DNA of 14,908 nucleotides. It comes from Candidatus Iainarchaeum sp. (GTDB lineage: Archaea > Iainarchaeota > Iainarchaeia > Iainarchaeales > DTGL01). Within the stretch, counting starts at the first letter, position 1. The number at the start of each line of letters is the position of its first letter. The DNA lies in assembly GCA_017608575.1 (NCBI GenBank), contig JAFCFP010000024.1, forward strand, positions 1 to 14,908. The letters run 5' to 3'. Of this stretch, positions 7,030-13,525 are shown piece after piece. Both the position numbers and the translations under genes were made by a program. The notes beneath the pieces were generated by a model. The model was given only the letters and a program-made list of their open reading frames with translations, did no database searches and was not told the origin of the DNA.

Positions 7030-8219
7030 AAATTGAAAAAATTCGAGCGGATTTTCCGGTTTTAAAAAAAGGAATAATTTATTTTGACAACGCCTGCATG
7101 ACTTTGCGCCCAAAACAAGTAATAGAAGCAATGAACGAATACTATTACGAGTTTCCAGCTTGTCCAGGGCGATCGCTTCACCAATTAGGAAACAAAGCAA
7201 GCGAGGCAATTGCAATTGCAAGAAAAAAAATTGCCAGATTCATTGGAGCAAAAAACGAAAAAGAAATAGTTTTCACTCGCAATACAACAGAGGCAATAAA
7301 CCTCATAGCACACAGCCTTAAATTCGGAAAAAAAAACACTGTCCTTTCAAGCGACCGGGAACACAATTCAAACCTTGTTCCATGGATTATTGCAAGGGAA
7401 CGCGGAATAAAACACGTAATAGTTAAGGAAAAAGAAAGCCACGAATTTGACTTGGATGCATTCAGTGAAGCAATGAATGAATCCGTTAAACTTGTAAGCA
7501 TAGTGCATGCAAGCAATCTGGACGGATACATTCTGCCAGTAAAGGAAATAATTAAAACAGCTCATGATTTCAATGCATTGGTTTTGCTGGATGGAGCACA
7601 AAGTGCTCCGCATTCACCACTGAACGTGAAAAAAATGGATTGTGATTTTTTTGCTTTCAGTTCCCATAAAGCATTAGGGCCAAGCGGCATTGGAGCACTT
7701 TATGGAAAAAAACACTTGCTTGAAGAATTAAGGCCATTTATTTCCGGGGGAAGCACTGTTTCTAATTCCACTTATGAAAGCGCTGAATTCCTTGAAGTGC
7801 CAGAAAAACTTGAAGGTGGACTCCAAGATGTTGCCGGAATAATTGGTTTTGGAAAAGCCTGTGATTACATTGAAAAAATCGGCAGAAGCAGGATAGCAAA
7901 ACATGAAAGAAAACTAAACAAAAAATTCCAGTCAGGATTGCTTGAATTGGAAAAAGCAGAAATAATCGGAGTAAAAGATACGGAAAAAAAAACAGGCATT
8001 ACAAGTTTTAATATTGGAAAACTAGACTCGCATGAAGTTGCTTTGCTGTTGGATGAAGCAAAAATTGCGATGAGGTCAGGAATGCATTGCCTGCATTCAT
8101 GGTTTAATGCACACAAACTGCGGGGCGCAGTGCGAGCTTCCTTTTACGCTTATAACACTGAATGGGAAGTAGAAAAAGCCCTCTTGGAATTAAGCGAAAT
8201 AGAAAAGCATCTGGCTTAA
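7026..8219 (+). CDS. sufS: Cysteine desulfurase, SufS/CsdA type (class V aminotransferase)
   Basis: It is a PLP enzyme expected to remove sulfur from L-cysteine as a persulfide for Fe-S clusters or thiolated tRNA. I place the start at the GTG at 7026 (397 residues): a GAGG Shine-Dalgarno lies seven bases upstream, and the codon overlaps the previous stop as GTGA. An ATG at 7011 is an alternative. Visible motifs are YFDNACMTLRP at the N-terminus, TRNTTEAINL, the PLP-stacking H113 (REHNSNL), DGAQSAPH, the Schiff-base K215 (FSSHKALGPSGIG) and the catalytic loop C355 in RSGMHCLHSW, equivalent to the RTGHHC loop of group II desulfurases. The length is normal for the family. No SufB, SufC, SufD, SufE or IscU gene is in the window. 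A related selenocysteine lyase activity cannot be excluded from sequence alone. Confidence 0.92.
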   Translation: MKIEKIRADFPVLKKGIIYFDNACMTLRPKQVIEAMNEYYYEFPACPGRSLHQLGNKASEAIAIARKKIARFIGAKNEKEIVFTRNTTEAINLIAHSLKFGKKNTVLSSDREHNSNLVPWIIARERGIKHVIVKEKESHEFDLDAFSEAMNESVKLVSIVHASNLDGYILPVKEIIKTAHDFNALVLLDGAQSAPHSPLNVKKMDCDFFAFSSHKALGPSGIGALYGKKHLLEELRPFISGGSTVSNSTYESAEFLEVPEKLEGGLQDVAGIIGFGKACDYIEKIGRSRIAKHERKLNKKFQSGLLELEKAEIIGVKDTEKKTGITSFNIGKLDSHEVALLLDEAKIAMRSGMHCLHSWFNAHKLRGAVRASFYAYNTEWEVEKALLELSEIEKHLA

Positions 8220-8227
8220 ATTGAAAG

Positions 8228-8234
8228 AAAAAAA
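8228..8234 (-). terminator. Oligo-T terminator of the ftsZ-ribosomal protein block
   Basis: On the minus strand, 14 bases past the P1 stop (8249-8251), the transcript reads into T7 (8234-8228) within a wider U-rich stretch, TTCTTTTTTTCTTTC. This is a typical archaeal U-tract terminator at the end of a long operon. The opposing desulfurase gene could end in the T-rich stretches at 8318-8322 and 8328-8334, inside the P1 gene. Confidence 0.55.
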
Positions 8235-8248
8235 GAATGAGGAGGGGT

Positions 8249-8551
8249 TCAGCCAAACAAAGCGCTTAAACCCGCTGCCGCTTCTTCTTCTGTTTTGCCT
8301 TTGTCTTCTTCCTCTGCTTTTTCTTCCTTTTTTTCCTCTGCTGGAGCTGTTGCTGCCGGTGCAGTTGCCTGCACAACTGCGGCTTTCTCAATTGCTTCAT
8401 CAATGTTTACTTCCTTGAGTGAAGCCACAAGTGCTTTAACTCTTGCACTGTCAACTTTTACTCCTGCTGATTCCAAAACCTTTGTTACTGCTTCTTCTGT
8501 TATTTCTTTTCCTGCAGAATGCAGCAGCATTGCGGAATAGATGTACTCCAT
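8249..8551 (-). CDS. rpl12: Ribosomal protein P1/L12e (acidic stalk protein)
   Basis: It is the archaeal stalk protein whose dimers bind P0 and recruit elongation factors aEF1A and aEF2 to the ribosome. I start it at the ATG at 8551 (100 residues, MEYIYSAMLLHSAGKEIT, the usual archaeal L12 opening). The GTG at 8560 is inside the GAGGTG Shine-Dalgarno and should not be used. An N-terminal helical dimerisation domain (about 1-58) is followed by an Ala/Pro hinge, a run of acidic and lysine residues, and the terminal factor-binding motif GLSALFG. It is the last gene of the minus-strand block, 41 bases after P0, and a T-tract follows. The family assignment is secure. Confidence 0.97.
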   Translation of the reverse strand: MEYIYSAMLLHSAGKEITEEAVTKVLESAGVKVDSARVKALVASLKEVNIDEAIEKAAVVQATAPAATAPAEEKKEEKAEEEDKGKTEEEAAAGLSALFG

Positions 8552-8592
8552 TTTTTTCACCTCTTAAAAATTAAACAAAAAAAACATGAGTT

Positions 8593-9555
8593 CTATTTTG
8601 TGTCTTCCTTTTTTTCCTCCGGTTTTTCGTTTGAATGCCCAGTGTCTTCTTTTGGTTCTGTTTTTTCTTGCTGTTTGTCAGTGTCTTTTTCGGGTTCTTC
8701 TTTGCTTGGAGCTGGTTTTACGAGTGCCTTGAGTGCCTGGGCCTGCGCTTGTGCCTTTGCAAGGATTTCTGGAGCAGTTGCTGAATTGATTATTCCTGCT
8801 TCAATTGAAAGTGCTTTGCTTTCCCTGAAAGCTTTTTGGAGGAGAACCTCGGCATTTTCAGGCATTATAAAGGCTATTTCAACAGACAAATTGAATGCTT
8901 TTCTATGGGCATCCATTAATGTGTTAAATGTTTTATCCAAATCAATGTCCAAAACGCTTGCTTCAAAGAGCTCTCCATTCATTAAAGCGCATGAAACATT
9001 CAAGCCGACCTCTATTGGTTTAATGTCAAGTTTTGCAAGTGCTTTTGCAACTCCTTCTGTTACAGTTTCACCTGCCTTGGTCACTGTTACATCCTTTGGA
9101 ATAATTATTGACGAGCCTTTCATTTGGGGATTCAAGCCACCGGCTTTCAAGTCAGCCAAGTCAGGTCCTGGCGGCAAGCCAGTATCCCCTTTTGGAACAA
9201 CAATATCCTTTTCAGCAATCATTCCGGCTTTTGCCGCGGTTTTGCCCTTGTTTTTCTTTATTGTTAAGTATAATTCAAATGGATCCATGTCAGTGAAAAT
9301 TATTGCAATTGAGCCTTCAAGGAATGGCTGCAGTTTTTCAGCGTTAATGCCGGCTTCTTTTAATGCTCTGGCAAAAACCCTTGTTTTTGAAACCCTTATT
9401 ATTGCCTTTCCGCTTAAAGATTTTCTTATTTTTTGGAACAGGGCAGCTGGAAACCTTTCAATTCTTGCAACTGCAATTACTTTGTGCTTTTTTGCAAGTT
9501 CCGCTAATTCCATTGCTTCCTTTTGCTTCCATTTAAGGGTGTGCATTTTTGCCAT
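8593..9555 (-). CDS. rpl10: Ribosomal protein P0/L10 (stalk base), lacking the C-terminal GLxALFG motif
   Basis: P0 binds 23S rRNA with L11 and carries P1 dimers on its C-terminal spine helices. The 320-residue protein shows the rRNA-binding domain (about 1-105), the inserted domain with LPPGPDLADLKAGG and PKDVTVTKAGETV, the restored L10 core, and Ala-rich spine helices (about 225-280). The tail is charged, EEPEKDTDKQQEKTEPKEDT and on, and ends KKEDTK. The terminal GLGALFG-like motif that archaeal P0 usually shares with P1 is absent, and the 33 bases after its stop do not encode it. The ATG at 9555 lies one base after the L1 stop, with a G-rich GGGGG Shine-Dalgarno just upstream, so L1 and P0 are tightly coupled. 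Confidence 0.96.
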   Translation of the reverse strand: MAKMHTLKWKQKEAMELAELAKKHKVIAVARIERFPAALFQKIRKSLSGKAIIRVSKTRVFARALKEAGINAEKLQPFLEGSIAIIFTDMDPFELYLTIKKNKGKTAAKAGMIAEKDIVVPKGDTGLPPGPDLADLKAGGLNPQMKGSSIIIPKDVTVTKAGETVTEGVAKALAKLDIKPIEVGLNVSCALMNGELFEASVLDIDLDKTFNTLMDAHRKAFNLSVEIAFIMPENAEVLLQKAFRESKALSIEAGIINSATAPEILAKAQAQAQALKALVKPAPSKEEPEKDTDKQQEKTEPKEDTGHSNEKPEEKKEDTK

Positions 9556-9556
9556 T

Positions 9557-10213
9557 TTATTTGCCCCCTGAAATCTTTATGGCAGGACCCATTGTTTTCT
9601 TTACAATTATTGATTTAATGTTCTGCTTTTTTCTTGGAAGAACTTTTTCCACTTCTTCGCATATTTTGAGTATGTTTTTTGCAATTTTTTCTCGCTCCAT
9701 TGAATCATTGCCCACAACCACTTGAATTATTGGAATTCCTTTTCCCCGCCTGTTTGTAATGCGAACACTTGACTTTAATTTTTCAAGCTCGGAACGCACT
9801 TCGGCTGGATTTGTTGTAACAGGTTTTGGCATTTTTCCCTTGGGAGCCAATTCTTGCCCTAAATATTTTCCCACTGCAATCATTGCAGGACCTTCAGCCA
9901 AAAGCACGTCATGTTGCAGTATTTTTTGAATGTCCTGTTTTTTAAGCGAGGAAATTTTATCCTCCATTATAATTGTTTCAAAGTCTTCTTTCATTGTTGC
10001 AGCAAAAGAATCGCTTCGTGCAAAAAGGAGTGCCTTTCCCTCACCTCTGCCAGTAGAATAAGGCAAATCAATCTTCAAATCCACTTGGCCGTCTGGCTTT
10101 TTTGGGTCAAGGCCTGAAAGATTTATTATTAACTCTATTTGCTCAAGAAAATTCCTTTTCTTGGACTTTTTGTCCATTTCTTGCAATGAAGCAAGGACTG
10201 AATTCAAATCCAT
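9557..10213 (-). CDS. rpl1: Ribosomal protein L1
   Basis: L1 forms the mobile L1 stalk of the large subunit next to the E site and, in methanogens, represses its own mRNA. The 218-residue length is normal for archaea. Recognisable segments are the IDLPYSTGRGEG loop, the middle domain with AVGKYLGQELAPKGKMPKPV, and the C-terminal IKSIIVKKTMGPAIKISGGK, which packs against the first domain. A strong GGAGG Shine-Dalgarno (10223-10227) lies nine bases before the ATG. A 72-base spacer separates it from L11, unusually wide for this block, and it holds a palindrome touching the Shine-Dalgarno. The P0 gene begins one base after its stop. Confidence 0.97.
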   Translation of the reverse strand: MDLNSVLASLQEMDKKSKKRNFLEQIELIINLSGLDPKKPDGQVDLKIDLPYSTGRGEGKALLFARSDSFAATMKEDFETIIMEDKISSLKKQDIQKILQHDVLLAEGPAMIAVGKYLGQELAPKGKMPKPVTTNPAEVRSELEKLKSSVRITNRRGKGIPIIQVVVGNDSMEREKIAKNILKICEEVEKVLPRKKQNIKSIIVKKTMGPAIKISGGK

Positions 10214-10285
10214 TTTTTTAGGCCTCCTGCTTTAAGCAGTGATAACGGTTAAAACAAGATAAAGTGAAATTGTGCAGTGAAAGGT
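10214..10285 (-). promoter_or_regulatory. L1 gene leader with a palindrome abutting the Shine-Dalgarno
   Basis: The 72-base L11-L1 spacer contains the 13-base palindrome CTGCTTTAAGCAG (10227-10239). In the minus-strand mRNA it can fold into a five-pair stem (CUGCU/AGCAG) with a three-base loop, and its last G is the first G of the GGAGG Shine-Dalgarno. Archaeal L1 is known to bind its own mRNA in Methanococcus, but I could not match this element to the known L1 site. A control role is inference. Confidence 0.3.
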
Positions 10286-10843
10286 TTAAATACCTTGCTC
10301 TGGGCTTTTTTGCTGGCTTGCTTCCTCTTTTTTTTCTTCTACTGGTTTTTCTTCTTGTCCAGCTTGGCTGGATGAAATAATTGAATCAAATGCTCCGCTT
10401 TTAACCTCTTTAATTATTTCACAAGCGCGTTTGCCTTCAACGTGAACACCCATTGAATTGCAAGCTCCAAGCACTTCGTTTACAGCACTCTTTAAAGAAT
10501 AGGATGAAAGGCCTTCCATTTTCTTTTTGGCAATGCTTACAACTTGGCTCATTGAAAGCTCCGCTGCCTTTTCGCCTTTGGGGTCTTTTGCTGCCTTGTC
10601 AATTCCAGCTTCCTTTTTAATCAATGCAGAAACAGGTGGAAACCCTACTTCAATTTCAAATTTTTTTGTAGCTGAATCCACTGAAATCTTTACTGGCACT
10701 TTCATTCCCTTGAATTCAGCGGTTTTTTTGTTTATTTCAGCAACAACCTCTCCAATGTTTATTCCAAGTGGCCCCAAAGCCGGACCAAGCGGTGCTGAAG
10801 CCGTAGCAGCACCACCCTCAACCATTACACTTACAACTGGCAT
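10286..10843 (-). CDS. rpl11: Ribosomal protein L11, with a charged C-terminal extension
   Basis: L11 binds the GTPase-associated region of 23S rRNA beside P0. The N-terminal domain is clear: VEGGAATASAPLGPALGPLG, the proline-rich helix that moves during factor binding, then VPVKISVDSATKKFEIEVGF. The RNA-binding C-terminal domain follows (about 70-140, GKRACEIIKEVKSG at its end). At 185 residues it is about 20-25 longer than typical archaeal L11. The excess is a low-complexity tail rich in Glu, Lys and Gln (EEKPVEEKKEEASQQ), echoing the charged tails of P0 and P1 here. A GAGAGGT Shine-Dalgarno lies about eight bases before the ATG. Spt5 ends 22 bases upstream. Confidence 0.97.
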   Translation of the reverse strand: MPVVSVMVEGGAATASAPLGPALGPLGINIGEVVAEINKKTAEFKGMKVPVKISVDSATKKFEIEVGFPPVSALIKKEAGIDKAAKDPKGEKAAELSMSQVVSIAKKKMEGLSSYSLKSAVNEVLGACNSMGVHVEGKRACEIIKEVKSGAFDSIISSSQAGQEEKPVEEKKEEASQQKSPEQGI

Positions 10844-10865
10844 TCAAATCAACCTCTCTTCAATC

Positions 10866-11303
10866 TCACTTAAGAATTCTAATGTTTTCTGCTTTTGTTG
10901 TGACCGGAATCTTTACAGCTGCTTCCAACAGTTCAACTGTAACCTCTTCTTTTGCCTTGTTTATTCTTAAAACGCGGGCCTTTTCTCCCTTAAAAGGCCC
11001 TGAAACAAGTCTTACTTTAACGCCTTCTTTTATGGATTCCATTAAAGGCTTTGCTTCAAGTAGTGGCGATAACTCTTCTATTGGAATATTGCCACCAACA
11101 ATTCCCTTGCCTTTAATGTGGGGAATGTTTGTAATCAGCCTGCGCACTGAAAGCTCGCAATCCCCTTCAATCAAAATGTATCCTTTCAATTCAGGCATTA
11201 CTACAAGTGAATAAATTTCAAGTGGTTCGTTCTCTAACTTTTTTTGAAGCATATCCACTACCAGACTCTCCTGTCCCGCAGTAGTTCTCACAGAAAAAAT
11301 CAT
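10866..11303 (-). CDS. spt5: Transcription elongation factor Spt5 (NusG family)
   Basis: Spt5, with Spt4, binds the RNA polymerase clamp and raises processivity. In 145 residues it has the NGN domain (about 1-85: FSVRTTAGQE, the LKGYILIEGD strand-turn, and IPHIKGKGIVGG) and a single KOW domain (about 90-125: GVKVRLVSGPFKGEKARVLR), the normal archaeal layout. A GGTGA Shine-Dalgarno (11307-11311) precedes the ATG by three bases. The 71-base gap to secE contains T6 and T8 tracts on the coding strand, just before the start. Its position between secE and rpl11 is the conserved archaeal arrangement. Spt4 is not in the window. Confidence 0.96.
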   Translation of the reverse strand: MIFSVRTTAGQESLVVDMLQKKLENEPLEIYSLVVMPELKGYILIEGDCELSVRRLITNIPHIKGKGIVGGNIPIEELSPLLEAKPLMESIKEGVKVRLVSGPFKGEKARVLRINKAKEEVTVELLEAAVKIPVTTKAENIRILK

Positions 11304-11312
11304 TAAATCACC

Positions 11313-11327
11313 AAAAAAAACAAAAAA
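11313..11327 (-). promoter_or_regulatory. U-rich tracts in the spt5 leader (possible attenuator or internal promoter zone)
   Basis: On the minus strand, T6 (11327-11322), G and T8 (11320-11313) occur directly before the spt5 Shine-Dalgarno. Further upstream, after the secE stop, CTTTTTAACCCTTTT and an AT-rich CAATAAAT element (about 11337-11345) occur. The T-tracts have the form of an archaeal terminator; the AT-rich element could be a TATA box for a separate spt5-ribosomal transcript. The sequence cannot decide between these. Confidence 0.35.
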
Positions 11328-11374
11328 GTGCTTTGGATTTATTGTAATAATTGGAAAGTAAAAGGGTTAAAAAG

Positions 11375-11569
11375 TTATCTTATAATGCCCAAATTTGTCA
11401 TCAAAAGAAAAACCAAGTAAATAATGTAACCAATAAGCCCAATCAAGGCAACACCCAAAAGGATTACCTTGAACATTGTTGAAAATTCCTTGAAATTGGG
11501 TTTTTTTGAAACAGTAAAAACCCTTTTAGATGATGCAATAAAATCCTTTATTGATTCAACCAAATTCAT
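11375..11569 (-). CDS. secE: Preprotein translocase subunit SecE (Sec61 gamma)
   Basis: It is the small clamp subunit of the SecYE translocon. I start it at the ATG at 11569 (64 residues) because GGAGTGA lies five bases before it. The in-frame ATG at 11584 has no good Shine-Dalgarno and would place that GGAG inside the gene. The protein has an amphipathic N-terminal helix (ESIKDFIASSKRVFTVSKKP), the conserved KPNFKEF hinge preceding the membrane helix, and one C-terminal membrane helix (about 34-60, IGLIGYIIYLVFLL). Both length and architecture fit archaeal Sec61 gamma. It lies between ftsZ and spt5, the usual archaeal place. Confidence 0.93.
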   Translation of the reverse strand: MNLVESIKDFIASSKRVFTVSKKPNFKEFSTMFKVILLGVALIGLIGYIIYLVFLLMTNLGIIR

Positions 11570-11605
11570 TAATTTCACTCCCATTTATCCAGCTTTTAGG
11601 GCTTT

Positions 11606-12730
11606 TTAGCCAGTGAACTCAATGCCTAAATCAATTCCTTTCTCTGAATGCACTGCATTCAAATCATCCAAGTAAGGGAATTTTCCACCCGCAACAACAA
11701 CCATTGCCTGGATTCTGTTCTTCGGCATTTTGTCATCAACCATTGCACCCCATATTATGTGGGCGTCAGCGTGAATTTTTGCACTAACAGTTTCAACAAT
11801 CATTTCTGCTTCACGCAAAGTCATATCACTACCGCCTGTTACATTCACCAAAGCGCGTTGAGCATCACTAATATCAACATCCAACAATGGTGAAGTCAAT
11901 GCATTCTCAACTGCTTCCAATGCACGGGCATCACTTGCTTCCTCGCTCTGTGATTCACCCAAGCCAATCATTGCTGCTCCTCCGCGCCTTAAAATAGTGC
12001 GCAAGTCAGCGAAATCCAAATTGATAAGCCCTGGCTTTGTAATCATTTCAGTTATTCCTTTCACTGCATTTGTGAGAACCTCGTCTGCCACCTTAAAAGC
12101 TGCATTCACCGGCAGATCAGGGGCTATTTCCAAAATTTTATCGTTTGGAATAACAATAATTGTATCAGTGTGCTCTTTGAGCTTGGCAAGACCTTCAAGT
12201 GCATTCTGTGTTCTGCGCTTGCCTTCAACAGTAAAAGGCAGTGTTACAACAGCAACAGTCAATGCCTTTACTTCCTTTCCAAGCTCTGCAACAATTGGAG
12301 AAGCACCCGTGCCTGTGCCTCCACCCAAGCCACAAGTAATGAAAAGCAGGTCAGAATCTCCAAGCACATCCATTAATTCATCAATGCTTTCCCTTGCAGA
12401 GGCTTCCCCCACAGCAGGATCAGAACCAGAACCAAGGCCTCGCGTGGTTTCTCGACCGATTAAAATCTTTTTATCTGCCTGCGTGTTAAGCAAATCCTGA
12501 GCATCAGTATTAATTGCAAATGTTTCAGCGCCCTTTATTCCAACCTCATGCATTCTCTGCACTGTGTTGCAACCGCCTCCACCAAGGCCCACTACTCTAA
12601 TTTTGGCGCTTGATTTTTCAAGCAATTTTGTTAAATCTTCCTCGCCTTTTATTTTTTTGGGCTTTCTTTCAAATCGTTTATCCGGAAGGTTTTTTGCCCT
12701 CTTAATTGCCTTTTTTACAATGCTTTCCAC
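11606..12730 (-). CDS. ftsZ: Cell division GTPase FtsZ (FtsZ1-type context)
   Basis: FtsZ polymerises into the division ring. The start is the GTG at 12730 (374 residues): a perfect AAAGGAGG (12738-12745) lies seven bases upstream, so the longer in-frame ATG at 12790 would translate the leader. Motifs include the nucleotide-binding GLGGGGCNTV, the tubulin signature GGGTGTG (136-142), and the T7 synergy loop N237, D239 and D242 (NLDFADL) needed for GTP hydrolysis across the polymer interface. The N-terminus carries about 45 basic residues (RFERKPKKIKGEED) before the core. The C-terminal tail is very short and ends GIDLGIEFTG. Linkage to secE and spt5 is typical of archaeal ftsZ1; a second ftsZ elsewhere is likely but not visible. 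Confidence 0.96.
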   Translation of the reverse strand: MESIVKKAIKRAKNLPDKRFERKPKKIKGEEDLTKLLEKSSAKIRVVGLGGGGCNTVQRMHEVGIKGAETFAINTDAQDLLNTQADKKILIGRETTRGLGSGSDPAVGEASARESIDELMDVLGDSDLLFITCGLGGGTGTGASPIVAELGKEVKALTVAVVTLPFTVEGKRRTQNALEGLAKLKEHTDTIIVIPNDKILEIAPDLPVNAAFKVADEVLTNAVKGITEMITKPGLINLDFADLRTILRRGGAAMIGLGESQSEEASDARALEAVENALTSPLLDVDISDAQRALVNVTGGSDMTLREAEMIVETVSAKIHADAHIIWGAMVDDKMPKNRIQAMVVVAGGKFPYLDDLNAVHSEKGIDLGIEFTG

Positions 12731-13043
12731 GCAAAAGCCTCCTTTCAAGCATTTTTTACAATTTTCAGTTATAAAATTACAATATAACAATTTTTGCCAT
12801 TAAAACCGTTTAAAACCTTTCGGTTTAAAGCAAGTATTTTTTGGACACAAGCCCTATAATAATTGCCACTGAAAAGGATTAAAAACCAATGCAAGGAAAC
12901 TCAACATAACGCTGCCATGAAAAACCGCAAAAAAAATGGCTGAACACGCAAAGACACAAAATAAAAACATTTATTAAGAAAAGCGGGAAAACTATTACAT
13001 AACACGCATTATAATTCAATATAGTTAATTCGGAGGTTGTCCA
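12731..13043. other. Intergenic spacer between ftsZ and the basic protein gene
   Basis: This 313-base divergent spacer holds the ftsZ leader and promoter on its left. On its right is the leader of the next gene, with GGAGGT at 13032-13037. AT-rich candidates for the right-hand promoter are ACATTTATTAAG (12967-12978) and CATTATAATTC (13007-13017); the first leaves room for a Shine-Dalgarno-bearing leader of about 45 bases. The middle (12841-12960) shows only tiny ORFs of 6-13 codons without ribosome binding sites and a weak five-pair inverted repeat. I see no tRNA, no C/D-box RNA and no other recognisable element. Confidence 0.5.
12800..12830 (-). promoter_or_regulatory. Candidate ftsZ operon promoter with repeated TTAAAACC elements
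   Basis: On the minus strand, CCGAAAGG followed by TTTTAAAC looks like a BRE plus TATA box, placing a start near 12788 and a leader of about 58 bases. Plus-strand TTAAAACC occurs twice exactly 10 bases apart (12800-12807 and 12810-12817) and once more, inverted, as GGTTTAAA (12822-12829). The last two form a near-perfect inverted repeat around TTTC. A second TATA candidate, TTTTATAAC (about 12770-12779), is nearer the gene. Which one is used is unknown. Confidence 0.4.
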
Positions 13044-13436
13044 ATGCCAAAAATTAAAAAATTACAAAAAGCTATTGAGCCGAGAACCTTTAAGGGAACT
13101 ATCCACGGCAAAGGAACCAGAGGAACACATACACCCGCAAAAGAAATGGCAAGAGTGCGAAAGAGAAGAATTCCAGCAGTAAAACCATCAAAAGCACTAA
13201 TAGAAATTAAAGGCCGTGCTCTGCCGCATGAAATAGTGCAAGGCATACGCAATGGAGTTCCAGCAAGGAAAATGAGAGACTTAATAAAAAAATTAAGAGG
13301 TTACTCTGCCTTTGAAGAAGCCCAAAGAAGAGGTTACGTGTATGCAAGCTGGCCATTAACCGGCACGCCGAGAGTGGTGTTCACCAAAAAAAAGCCAGTT
13401 GGACTGGCATTTAGGGGAAGAACAATTAAAATTTAA
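13044..13436 (+). CDS. Very basic orphan protein, possible nucleic-acid-binding protein
   Basis: I do not recognise this 130-residue protein. It has 34 Lys/Arg against 7 Asp/Glu, no cysteine and no membrane segment. The first 45 residues are basic and Gly/Thr-rich (FKGTIHGKGTRGTHT, then ARVRKRRIPAVKPSK). The rest appears folded: a short strand, then helix-turn-helix-like HEIVQGIRNGVPARKMRDL, the aromatic RRGYVYASWPLTGTPRVVF and a basic end. A strong GGAGGT Shine-Dalgarno six bases before the ATG suggests high expression. The profile fits a ribosome-associated or chromatin-type protein. It does not match any archaeal ribosomal protein I know. It is monocistronic-looking, between divergent ftsZ and the next gene, which has its own promoter. 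Confidence 0.8.
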   Translation: MPKIKKLQKAIEPRTFKGTIHGKGTRGTHTPAKEMARVRKRRIPAVKPSKALIEIKGRALPHEIVQGIRNGVPARKMRDLIKKLRGYSAFEEAQRRGYVYASWPLTGTPRVVFTKKKPVGLAFRGRTIKI

Positions 13437-13488
13437 CCACAATGCCCGAGTAATTTCAACCAGCAAAAATAACAATTAAATGTAAAGC

Positions 13489-13496
13489 TTTAAATT
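13489..13496 (+). promoter_or_regulatory. TATA box of the ribose-1,5-bisphosphate isomerase gene
   Basis: TTTAAATT starts 37 bases before the ATG at 13526, close to the archaeal TATA consensus. Transcription would begin near 13516-13520, giving a leader of under 10 bases. No Shine-Dalgarno is seen, which agrees with a nearly leaderless mRNA. Confidence 0.55.
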
Positions 13497-13525
13497 ATGG
13501 CAGTGCATAATATTTTCAGTTAAAA

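Noticed and set aside
8552..8560. GTG start for P1 three codons upstream
   Set aside because: The GTG is part of the GAGGTG Shine-Dalgarno, and the protein beginning MEYIYSAML is the standard archaeal start.
8519..9571. 350-codon plus-strand reading frame opposite P0
   Set aside because: It is the complement of a clear ribosomal protein gene, with Ser/Phe/Ala-rich composition and no family features.
12731..12790. An in-frame N-terminal extension of FtsZ with several cysteines (ENCKKCLKGGFC)
   Set aside because: The AAAGGAGG Shine-Dalgarno lies inside this stretch, seven bases before a GTG, so it is leader sequence and the cysteine pattern is accidental.
12914..12940. GCCAT/ATGGC inverted repeat in the ftsZ upstream spacer
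   Set aside because: Five pairs with a 17-base A-rich loop is expected by chance. There is no T-tract or other partner signal.
12930..12980. Thirteen-codon ORF (MAEHAKTQNKNIY) in the spacer
   Set aside because: No Shine-Dalgarno sequence or promoter was found at a fitting distance, and tiny ORFs are common in AT-rich spacers.
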